The notes beneath the pieces were generated by a model, which was given only the letters and a program-made list of their open reading frames with translations, had not been told where the DNA came from and made no database searches. Below are positions 1 to 6,945 of a stretch of DNA of 64,000 nt, in pieces (the first letter of the stretch is position 1; every line of letters begins with the position of its first letter). The DNA comes from Streptomyces sp. CoH27. Its GTDB lineage: Bacteria > Actinomycetota > Actinomycetes > Streptomycetales > Streptomycetaceae. The position numbers and the translations under genes were made by a program. Where the stretch lies: contig NZ_JAIQYY010000002.1 in assembly GCF_020181035.1 (NCBI RefSeq), positions 295,284 through 359,283 on the forward strand, read 5' to 3'.

Positions 1-1794
1 GAGACGGCCGTTGACCAGGGCGCGGTCGCACAGCTCGACGACCTCCTCGGCGTTCTCGCCGTGGGTCATGGCGTCGAAGGCACGCAGGATGAGCAGGGCG
101 CGCTCGGCGTTGTCGCGGCCGGTGCGGGTGCTCGCGAGTTCGGCCAGGCGCCGGGAGCGGGCTGGGGAGACGGTCTCGCCGTGGATGGTCTCCCACATGA
201 ACTGTACGGCGGTGAGCCGCATCCGGGCGGGGCCCGGTTCGTGCCGGGCGGCCTCGGCCTCGACCGTGCGGACGGCCTCCTCCAGCTGGTCGTTGTGGAG
301 CTGTGCCTGGGAGAGACGGATCACCGCGTCGACGCGCCGGTCGCCTTCGAGGCCGGGCATACCGAGCGCGTCCTGGAGGTGGTCGATGGTAACGGCGGGC
401 GCGGTCAGCAGGGTGGCGCAGCCCAGTTCGTACAGGACATGGGCGTGGACGTCGGGGCGCGGCGGCTCCCGCAGGGCCCGTTCGAGACAGCGGCGGGCCG
501 CGTCGGGCGCGCCGACGGCGAGGTGTTCGCGGGCCGCCTCGCGCAGCTGGGCGACGAGTTCCTCGTCGTCGTCCGGGTGCACCTTGAGCAGGTGCTGGGC
601 CGCCTCGGAGGCGCCGCGGCCCAGGTCGGTGATGATCTGGGCGGCCACGCCGTGCATGGCGGTGCACACGGCGGGCGGGATGGAGTTGTAGACGGCGGTG
701 GCGACCAGCGGGTGGACGAACTCCAGCTCGTCTTCCCGGCGTTCGGCGCCGGCCGCCCGGTCGGGCCTGGTGAGGATGCGGGCGTTGCAGAGGAGTTCGG
801 CGCAGTGCCGGGCGAGGTCGTCGTTCATGGTGGCGAGGCGGGCGACCATGTGGACGGTGATGGAGGTGCCGAGGATGGCGGCGGCCCAGGCGAACCGGGT
901 GGCCTCCAGGCCGAGGTCCTTGAGCCGGTCGACCAGTCCGCCGCTGCGGGCGGAGCGGTTGAGGGCGCGCAGTTCCCCGGCGCGGGACTCGACGGGCGGG
1001 AGCTCGCCGTCCCGCACCTTGGCGAGCAGTTCGACGGTGTAGTAGAGATTGCCGCCGGTGACGGCCCACACCTCACGGCAGAACGCGTCGTCGGCGTGCC
1101 GGCCGAGGGTGGTGCGGGTGAGGCCCGCGGTGGCGTCCGGGGTGAGCGCGCTGAGGTCGCTGACGGGGCGGCCCGCGGCGGCGGCCACCGCGTCGAGGTG
1201 GCGGGCGCTGTCCCCGCTGACCTCACCGGGGCGGCGGGCGACCACGACCAGTACGGACAGGTCGTCCAGGCGCTCGGCGAACGCGGCGAGCCAGCGCAGG
1301 GTCTCCTGGTCGGCCCAGTGCGCGTCGTCGATCAGCAGCACGAGGGGCCACTCCCGGCGGGCGAGCCGACGCACCGCGGCGACGAGTCCGTCGCACACGT
1401 ACTGCGGGTCGGGGCTGCCCTCTTGCGGGTCGACTATGCCGAGGGCGGGTCCGGCGATGTCGTACCAGTCGCCGAGGTACTCGCGGGCCTCCTCCGGCAG
1501 CAGGGACAGCAGGGCGGGCTGGAGCAGCTGCCGTACCACGGTGAACGGGACGGACTTCAGGGTCTGCGCGCCGCGTGCGGACCAGACGGTGCAGCCGCGG
1601 CGTTCGGCGATCCGGCGGGTCTCGGCCAGCAGCGCGGTCTTGCCGAGACCCGCCTCGCCGCGGAAGACCAGCAGGCTGCCCGCGGACGACCGGTCGGCGC
1701 ACAGGACGTCGAGCGCGTCTGCGACGGTGGCCATCTCCGCGTCCCGCTCCCACAGGGAAGCCGAGGCGGCCGTCGGCGGCCGTCCCTCCGTCAT
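1..1794 (-). CDS. LuxR-type large ATPase regulator, 3' end beyond window
   Basis: The frame is open from an ATG at 1794 to base 1, giving 598 residues with no stop, so the C-terminus lies outside the window. A Walker A motif, GEAGLGKT, sits at residues 46-53. A Walker B-like LVLLIDDAHWAD sits at 151-162. Helical TPR-like sequence follows. This is the layout of LAL-type (large ATP-binding) LuxR regulators, whose DNA-binding helix-turn-helix is C-terminal; that part is not visible, so the LuxR assignment is inferred from architecture. A GGGGAGG ribosome site about 8 nt upstream supports the start. The gene diverges from the DUF2510 gene. It could also be an AAA signalling ATPase lacking an HTH. 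Confidence 0.88.
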   Translation of the reverse strand, partial: MTEGRPPTAASASLWERDAEMATVADALDVLCADRSSAGSLLVFRGEAGLGKTALLAETRRIAERRGCTVWSARGAQTLKSVPFTVVRQLLQPALLSLLPEEAREYLGDWYDIAGPALGIVDPQEGSPDPQYVCDGLVAAVRRLARREWPLVLLIDDAHWADQETLRWLAAFAERLDDLSVLVVVARRPGEVSGDSARHLDAVAAAAGRPVSDLSALTPDATAGLTRTTLGRHADDAFCREVWAVTGGNLYYTVELLAKVRDGELPPVESRAGELRALNRSARSGGLVDRLKDLGLEATRFAWAAAILGTSITVHMVARLATMNDDLARHCAELLCNARILTRPDRAAGAERREDELEFVHPLVATAVYNSIPPAVCTAMHGVAAQIITDLGRGASEAAQHLLKVHPDDDEELVAQLREAAREHLAVGAPDAARRCLERALREPPRPDVHAHVLYELGCATLLTAPAVTIDHLQDALGMPGLEGDRRVDAVIRLSQAQLHNDQLEEAVRTVEAEAARHEPGPARMRLTAVQFMWETIHGETVSPARSRRLAELASTRTGRDNAERALLILRAFDAMTHGENAEEVVELCDRALVNGRL

Positions 1795-2128
1795 CCTGTT
1801 ACCTCCCCAGGTCGCCCGAATGACGTACAGAGCACGAGCGTAGCCGTCCGGCAGTGCCTGTGGTGGGCGGTACGCGCAGCTGTTGCCCCGCCGGGTGAAA
1901 GCGGGTGCGCACAGGCGACGCCCGCCCGGCCCGAACCGCCGGTCAGCAGCCGACGGGGCGTCAACCGGGCCACCGGAGGCCGGTGGCGAGGGGCGGGCCC
2001 GGAATCGCCGTCGGAAAAGGGGGTGGGGAGAAAAGAGCGAGAGAAATCCGAGGCGAAATAATCCGGTCTGTTCCGTTCGCGGCAGATCCTCTCATCACAC
2101 TTTCACGGTCGCCTCATACGGTGGGGGC
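1795..2128. other. Divergent intergenic region, 334 bp
   Basis: This separates the LAL-type regulator from the DUF2510 gene. The centre is GC-rich and has a short hairpin (CCACCGG at 1970-1976, CCGGTGG at 1980-1986). From about 2015 to 2065 it becomes purine- and A-rich, unlike its surroundings. TCA triplets recur every 11 bp at 2092, 2103 and 2114. No confident -35/-10 pair was found and no ORF here looks coding. Confidence 0.5.
2090..2121 (+). promoter_or_regulatory. 11-bp-phased TCA direct repeats, possible PhoP-type site
   Basis: Three imperfect 11-bp units (TCTCATCACAC, TTTCACGGTCG, CCTCATACGGT) put TCA at 2092, 2103 and 2114. Streptomyces PHO boxes are built from 11-nt direct repeats with a conserved TCA, so this is a possible but degenerate match. 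It ends 7 bp before the start codon, which would fit repression rather than activation. Confidence 0.25.
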
Positions 2129-3238
2129 ATGACGCAGGTGACTCCCCCCGGGTGGTACCCCGACCCCGGGCAGACGAACGACGGTCCGCCCACCGAGCGC
2201 TGGTGGGACGGCAAGGCCTGGACGGACCAGACCCGCCCCGCCGGGACGGCCGCCGTGTGGGGTCCCCCGCCGCAGCCGGCGCCTGCGGCACCCTCACCGT
2301 CTCCGGTGTTCGGCGCACAGCCGGCGCCCGCCGCGCCCGCCGCACCCGGTGGCTACGGCGAGGCGCCGGGGTACGGGACGTATCCGGCGTACCCCGCCGA
2401 GCCGCCGGCCGGGTCCCGGCGCCGGCTGCGCAACGGCATAGCCGTCACGGTGGCGACCGTGGTACTGGCGAGCATCGGGATCGGCGTCTGGGCGCTGACC
2501 AAGGGCGACGGCGGCGGCAGCGGCGACCGCGCCGGAACGCAGCAGGGCGCGCCGGGCGGGCAGAACGGCGGCCAGGGCGGGCCGTTCGGCGGCGGCTCGG
2601 GCGGCTCCGGGGGCTCGGGAGGTGCCGGCGGATCCGGGGGTTCCGGTGAGTCCGGCGGTTCCGGCGGCGGCGCGCCGTCGCCGGGGCAGTCCGACGCGCC
2701 CAAGGTGCAGGGCGGCGGCACGGTGTCGGACCCGGTCAACGGGATCAGTCTGCCGGTGCCGAAGGGCTGGACCGGGCAGACGATCAGCGTCGGCGCGGAG
2801 GTGACTTCGGACGACTCCTACAAGTGCCCGGGCAACGCCGGCCAGACCTGCACCGCGGGCGGCGCCTACACGGCTCCGGCGGTGGCGCTGGGCCTGAAGG
2901 GCACGACGGCCGAGGAGGTCGCCAAGGCGGACATCGCGGCCAACGCCAGGCAGTCCTACGGCGGCACCACCTACGGCAGCATCACCTCGCACCAGGTGCT
3001 GGCCTCGCAGGCGGTGACGGTGGCCGGGCAGAAGGGCTACATGGTGCGCTGGAAGGCGGTCACCAGCAAGGGCTCCGACGGCTACGTCGAGTCGGTCGCC
3101 TTCCCCTCGCCCAACGACGCCAAGCAGATCGTCGTGGTGCGCTTCGGCATCGACGTCGGACAGCAGACCTCGGTCATCGAGGAGATCCTGAACGGGATCA
3201 AGGTCTCCTCCGGCGGCGGCAACGGCCAGAACGTCTGA
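2129..3238 (+). CDS. DUF2510 single-pass membrane protein
   Basis: The 369-residue product starts at an ATG preceded by GGTGGGGG. Residues 7-32 form a DUF2510 domain (GWYPDPG and RWWDGKAWT), a short Trp-rich module common in actinobacterial membrane proteins. A Pro/Ala linker follows, then one transmembrane helix at about 103-124 preceded by basic SRRRLR. Next is a low-complexity Gly/Ser stretch to about residue 190 and a globular C-terminal domain of about 175 residues. The topology predicts DUF2510 in the cytoplasm and the C-terminal domain outside. The extracellular part has a Cys pair (KCPGNAGQTC) that could form a disulfide. The function is unknown. A strong terminator follows. Confidence 0.9.
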   Translation: MTQVTPPGWYPDPGQTNDGPPTERWWDGKAWTDQTRPAGTAAVWGPPPQPAPAAPSPSPVFGAQPAPAAPAAPGGYGEAPGYGTYPAYPAEPPAGSRRRLRNGIAVTVATVVLASIGIGVWALTKGDGGGSGDRAGTQQGAPGGQNGGQGGPFGGGSGGSGGSGGAGGSGGSGESGGSGGGAPSPGQSDAPKVQGGGTVSDPVNGISLPVPKGWTGQTISVGAEVTSDDSYKCPGNAGQTCTAGGAYTAPAVALGLKGTTAEEVAKADIAANARQSYGGTTYGSITSHQVLASQAVTVAGQKGYMVRWKAVTSKGSDGYVESVAFPSPNDAKQIVVVRFGIDVGQQTSVIEEILNGIKVSSGGGNGQNV

Positions 3239-3269
3239 GCCGGGACCGCCCGGACGCCGGACGTGAAAG

Positions 3270-3314
3270 GGCCGGGTGGGGCACCCCTCCGCTCAAGAGG
3301 AGCCCCACCCGGCC
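3270..3314. terminator. Hairpin terminator between convergent genes
   Basis: The 13-bp perfect arms GGCCGGGTGGGGC (3270-3282) and GCCCCACCCGGCC (3302-3314) flank a 19-nt loop that has its own short CCTC/GAGG pairing. It lies 31 bp after the DUF2510 stop and 81 bp before the TetR gene's 3' end, so it can serve both strands. Confidence 0.85.
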
Positions 3315-3395
3315 GGGGGTGCGCGCCGCCCCCGTCCCCACGGTGCGGCGCGGGCAGACCGCCGTTCAGTCATCCCGTGAACGACGGCCTGGGTC

Positions 3396-4010
3396 CTACG
3401 TCAGCCCGAGCGCGGGCAGCACGGTGGCGTCCACGAACCGGGCGAGGTACTCGGCGTCGGCGTACTGGCCGCTGAGCACGGGCCGTACGCGCAGGACGCC
3501 GAACATCATCGCGGGGATGTACTCCAGCGCCGGATGGCCGGCCGGGACCTCGCCCCGGGCAACGCCCCGCGCGAGCATCTCCTGCAGCGCGGCGATCTCC
3601 GGGTGGACGAGCGCCTCGCGCAGTGCCAGCGCCAGTTCGTGGTCGGCGGTCACCGCGTGTCCCAGCGCCTGGAGCAGCTTGATGTCCTTGCCGGACCAGT
3701 CGCCCGCGGCCCGCGCGGCCTGGCGCAGGTCCTCGGCGAGGGATCCGGTGTCGACACCGGCGAAGCGCACCCGGCGGCTGGCACGCAGCGCGGCCGCGAC
3801 GAACTGGGGCTTGGTCTTCCACTGCCGGTAGAGCGTGGACTTGCTGCACCGGGTGCTGGCGGCGATGCCCTCCATGGTGACGGACTCGTACCCGCACTCG
3901 CGGATCTGCTCCAGCACGGCGTCGAAGAACTCCCGCTCACGCGCCGGCGTGATCTTGGAGCGGCGCGAGGCGGCGACCGTCTCCGGTCCGTCCGCGGCCT
4001 GCGACGTCAT
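3396..4010 (-). CDS. TetR-family transcriptional regulator
   Basis: This 204-residue protein has an N-terminal TetR helix-turn-helix at about residues 30-75 (SVTMEGIAASTRCSKSTLYRQW) and a helical C-terminal ligand domain. The ATG at 4010 was chosen because GAGAGAGGAAG lies about 6 nt upstream; an in-frame extension to 4061 would run through the operator region. It is divergent from the PAP2/permease pair. The gap holds two inverted repeats typical of TetR autorepression, so it probably controls itself and that pair. The ligand is unknown. Confidence 0.92.
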   Translation of the reverse strand: MTSQAADGPETVAASRRSKITPAREREFFDAVLEQIRECGYESVTMEGIAASTRCSKSTLYRQWKTKPQFVAAALRASRRVRFAGVDTGSLAEDLRQAARAAGDWSGKDIKLLQALGHAVTADHELALALREALVHPEIAALQEMLARGVARGEVPAGHPALEYIPAMMFGVLRVRPVLSGQYADAEYLARFVDATVLPALGLT

Positions 4011-4065
4011 GCGGTGCTTCCTCTCTCTCGTGGGCCGGGCCCTGTCTTCAGTGTGGCGCACATCA

Positions 4066-4135
4066 ATCGATACGTCAGTGTACCGGTACCGACCCGTATC
4101 GGTACACTGACGTTTCGGTACGACATCGTATCGAT
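4066..4135. promoter_or_regulatory. Two offset inverted repeats, TetR operator candidates
   Basis: Repeat one has 14-bp perfect arms, ACGTCAGTGTACCG (4072-4085) and CGGTACACTGACGT (4100-4113). Repeat two has 9-bp arms, ATCGATACG (4066-4074) and CGTATCGAT (4127-4135). Their centres differ by 8 bp. The region is much less GC-rich than its surroundings and lies between the divergent TetR and PAP2 genes, where both promoters must be. Confidence 0.75.
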
Positions 4136-4174
4136 GAGTTCTACACGCACCACCGTCAGTGAAGGGGCCGGGGG

Positions 4175-4978
4175 ATGACTGCGCGAACCGAGCCTGGAGA
4201 GGCAGAGGCGGAGCCGCCGGACGCGACCGCGCGCCCGGCGCTCATACGTGAGCTTCTGCTCGTCGCCGGGCTGTTCCTCGTCTACAAGCTCGGCCGGCAG
4301 CTGGCCACCGGTCACACCGGCAACGCCGTCCACAACGCCCACCGCGTGTGGGACCTGGAACGGACGCTGCACCTCCCCCACGAGAACGCCGTGCAGTCCG
4401 CACTGCTGCACGGCGACACCCTCGTCCGCATCGCCAACACCTACTACGCCACCGTCCACTTCCCGGCGACGCTGGCCTTCCTGGTCTGGCTCTACGTCAA
4501 GCGGCCCGCCCACTACACCTGGGCGCGCCGGGTCCTCGCGGTGGTCACCACGGCCGCGCTGGTGCTGCCGTTCACCTTCCCGCTGGCCCCGCCGCGGATG
4601 CTGGCCGGGACCGGTCTGGTGGACACCGCGAAGATCTACGGCCCGTCCGTGTACGGCCCGCCGTCCAGCGACCATCTGTCCAACCAGTTCGCGGCGATGC
4701 CCTCGCTGCACTTCGGCTGGGCGCTGATGGTGGCGATCGGCCTCATCGTGGCCACCCGGTCCCGCCTGCGCTGGCTGTGGCTCCTGCACCCGCTGATCAC
4801 CCTGCTGGTGATCGTGGGCACGGCCAACCACTACTGGCTCGACGCGATCGTCGCCACCGCCATGCTCGGCATCGCCCTCGGCGTGATCCGTCCGCCGCGG
4901 CGGACGCCGCGCACGGCCGGGCGCGGCGCCGGCCGGCTCGCCCCGCGCGAGAGCGTCCTGGTGGGAGCGGTCCGATGA
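4175..4978 (+). CDS. PAP2-superfamily membrane phosphatase or transferase
   Basis: This 267-residue integral membrane protein has about five to six hydrophobic helices. The PAP2 (type 2 phosphatidic acid phosphatase) signature is present as PSLHFGW (176-182) and HYWLDA (219-224), whose histidines form and relay the phospho-enzyme. PPRML at 139-143 sits near the expected first motif. The layout resembles the inositol-phosphorylceramide-synthase-like PAP2 branch, so the substrate could be a lipid phosphate or a phosphoalcohol headgroup. GGGG precedes the ATG. The stop overlaps the next start as ATGA, implying coupled translation, and the pair is probably controlled by the divergent TetR regulator. 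Confidence 0.9.
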   Translation: MTARTEPGEAEAEPPDATARPALIRELLLVAGLFLVYKLGRQLATGHTGNAVHNAHRVWDLERTLHLPHENAVQSALLHGDTLVRIANTYYATVHFPATLAFLVWLYVKRPAHYTWARRVLAVVTTAALVLPFTFPLAPPRMLAGTGLVDTAKIYGPSVYGPPSSDHLSNQFAAMPSLHFGWALMVAIGLIVATRSRLRWLWLLHPLITLLVIVGTANHYWLDAIVATAMLGIALGVIRPPRRTPRTAGRGAGRLAPRESVLVGAVR

Positions 4979-5937
4979 GCGCCGCCGCCTTGGTCGCCGT
5001 CGCCCTGTCCCTCGTCTCGGCCGTCGCCTACGCCCTCGCCGCCGTGGCCCAGGAACGGCTCGCCTCCCGCACCGCCGGCGCCGGACTGCTGCGGCTGCTG
5101 GGCAACGGCGCCTGGTGGTGGGCGGTCGGCCTGAACGCCGCCGCCGCGCTGCTGCACGTCGTCGCCCTCAAGTACGGCCCGCTCACCCTCGTCCAGCCGC
5201 TCGGAGCGCTCACCCTGGTCGCGGCCGTGCCGCTCGGGGCGCAGGCGGCCGGGCGGCGGGTCAGCCCGGTGGAGTGGCGCGGTACGGCGCTGACGCTGCT
5301 CGGGCTCGCCGCGCTGCTCGTGACCGCCTCCGGTCCGGCGCCCGAGCGGGTGCTGTCACTGCCCGAGGCGCTGGCGGTGGCCGGTACGACGGCCGCCGCG
5401 ATCGGCATGCTGTCCCGGCCCGGTGCCCGTCCCGGCCTGCGGCACGCGACGGCGTCCGGCTTCGCCTCCGGTGTCGCCTCGGCGCTCACCCAGACGGTGA
5501 CCGTGGCGGCCACGGACCGCACGGGCCCGGGCCTGGGCGCCGAGGTGATCGTGGTCGCCGTCCTCGTCGCCGCGTTCGCCGTCGGCGGGCTGCTGCTGTC
5601 CCAGACCGCCTACCGCGGCGGTCTCGGCGCCCCGCTCGCCGTGGTCACCCTCGCCAACCCGGTCGCGGCCGCGACGATCGGCCTCACCCTGCTCGGCCAG
5701 GGCCTCCAGGGCGGCGCCGGCGGCGTACTGCTGGCCCTCGCCGGAGCGGTACTGGCCTCCTGGGGCGTGGTCCTGCTCACCCGGGTCACCCCGGGGCCGG
5801 CGCCCGAGGCTCCGGCGCCCGAGGCCGACGACCACCCCGTGGCCGCGGTCCTGGCGCTGGAACCGGGCACGGCGACCGCCGAACCGGCGCTGGTGCCACG
5901 GCAGCCGAAACAGCCGGGGCACCTCACCGCACTCTGA
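4975..5937 (+). CDS. DMT-superfamily (EamA-like) membrane permease
   Basis: This 320-residue protein is mostly Ala/Leu/Val-rich transmembrane helices. About ten segments fall in two similar halves, which is the drug/metabolite transporter layout. The C-terminal ~50 residues are a soluble Pro/Glu/Ala-rich tail. The ATG overlaps the PAP2 stop by four bases, so the two are one operon. Co-transcription with a lipid-phosphatase-like protein under a TetR gene suggests transport of a small amphipathic compound or lipid precursor, which is inference. The substrate cannot be read from sequence. Confidence 0.85.
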   Translation: MSAAALVAVALSLVSAVAYALAAVAQERLASRTAGAGLLRLLGNGAWWWAVGLNAAAALLHVVALKYGPLTLVQPLGALTLVAAVPLGAQAAGRRVSPVEWRGTALTLLGLAALLVTASGPAPERVLSLPEALAVAGTTAAAIGMLSRPGARPGLRHATASGFASGVASALTQTVTVAATDRTGPGLGAEVIVVAVLVAAFAVGGLLLSQTAYRGGLGAPLAVVTLANPVAAATIGLTLLGQGLQGGAGGVLLALAGAVLASWGVVLLTRVTPGPAPEAPAPEADDHPVAAVLALEPGTATAEPALVPRQPKQPGHLTAL

Positions 5938-5946
5938 GCACACAGA

Positions 5947-5989
5947 ACGGCGGCCGGGGCGCAGCTCTTCCGCGCGCACCGGCCGCCGT
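5947..5989. terminator. Hairpin terminator between convergent genes
   Basis: Perfect 11-bp arms ACGGCGGCCGG (5947-5957) and CCGGCCGCCGT (5979-5989) lie 9 bp after the permease stop and 41 bp before the 3' end of the opposing scramblase-like gene. No U-tract follows. Confidence 0.8.
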
Positions 5990-6030
5990 GGTCGTACTTC
6001 CCCGGCCCCGTTTCCCCCGTGGGGGCCTGT

Positions 6031-6879
6031 TCAGTTCCAGCCCCGCGAGTCCTGCTTGAGGGCGGTGTCGACGGTCAGGGCCGTCGCGACCACGAGACTC
6101 AGCAGCGGCTCGGGCAGCTGGTAGTGGATCTGCAGGACATAGTTGTCCGCGGTCGTGAAGAGCGTCTTGGCGAGGCCTTCCCAGGTCTTGGTGATCCGGG
6201 CGACCTCGTTGTCCGCGTGGTCGACGATCGCGAAGTTCCAGGCCCGCCAGTTCTCCGCCTTGATCGCGCCGACCTGCCGGCCGTTCGCGTTCATCGCGAA
6301 GTTGATCTTTCCGATCATGTTCTGCTGGACGATCTCGCCGACCGGCGAGCCGTCCGGACGGGACACGACGACCCGGGACTTGAAGAACTTCGCGGGCCGG
6401 GTCAGCAGCAGCTGCGGCTGGCCGTAGGCGTCACGGATCTCCAGCTTGTGGGTCATGAACTGGTCGAGGCTGGAGACGAAGCGCATGATCTTCTTCAGCA
6501 CCCCCTGCCCGACCTCGGTGACCGAACCGATGTCCCGGCCGTGCTGATCCATGACCTTGTACTCGTTGGTCACCTCGATCAGCTTGGCCTTCTGGTTCAC
6601 GACCAGGATGGGCTCGGTGAAGATCGTGCCGCCGCCGGGGCCGCCGCCCTGGATCCCGGCCTGCTGCTGCACCTGCCGCTGCACCTTGGGGTCGGCGGCC
6701 TGCTGCTGCGGGACGCCGTACTGCTGGGCGGGGGCCTGCACCTGCGGGGCCTGGCCGGCGGGGGCCTGCGCCGGGTTGGTGTGCTGGGTCCACTGGGTGC
6801 CGTCCCAGTAGCGGAGCGTCTGGGGCGCTCCGTGCGGATCCGGGTACCAGCCTGCAGGAGTGTTCGATTGTGTGGTCAC
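6031..6879 (-). CDS. DUF2510 plus scramblase/LURP-one-like protein
   Basis: The GTG-initiated product has 282 residues. A DUF2510 module (AGWYPDPHGAP, RYWDGTQWT) occupies the first ~32 residues. A Gln/Ala/Pro-rich linker runs to about 80. The remainder is a beta-rich domain of the phospholipid scramblase/LURP-one type (LVVNQKAKLIEV, YKVMDQHGRDIGSV, KINFAMNANGRQVGAIK, WNFAIVDHADNEVARI). There is no obvious transmembrane helix except a weak hydrophobic stretch near the C-terminus (LLSLVVATALTV). Family members of this fold may bind or remodel lipids, but bacterial functions are unproven. No strong ribosome site precedes the GTG. It is the second DUF2510 protein within 4 kb. Confidence 0.88.
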   Translation of the reverse strand: MTTQSNTPAGWYPDPHGAPQTLRYWDGTQWTQHTNPAQAPAGQAPQVQAPAQQYGVPQQQAADPKVQRQVQQQAGIQGGGPGGGTIFTEPILVVNQKAKLIEVTNEYKVMDQHGRDIGSVTEVGQGVLKKIMRFVSSLDQFMTHKLEIRDAYGQPQLLLTRPAKFFKSRVVVSRPDGSPVGEIVQQNMIGKINFAMNANGRQVGAIKAENWRAWNFAIVDHADNEVARITKTWEGLAKTLFTTADNYVLQIHYQLPEPLLSLVVATALTVDTALKQDSRGWN

Positions 6880-6945
6880 CGGGGCACACTACCCTGATCT
6901 GACCGGTACCTGACCAGTCCGCACGGAGCGGTGTTCATCGGTCGT

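Noticed and set aside
61..2061. A 666-codon plus-strand ORF
   Set aside because: It is antisense to the Walker-motif ATPase gene and repetitive in composition.
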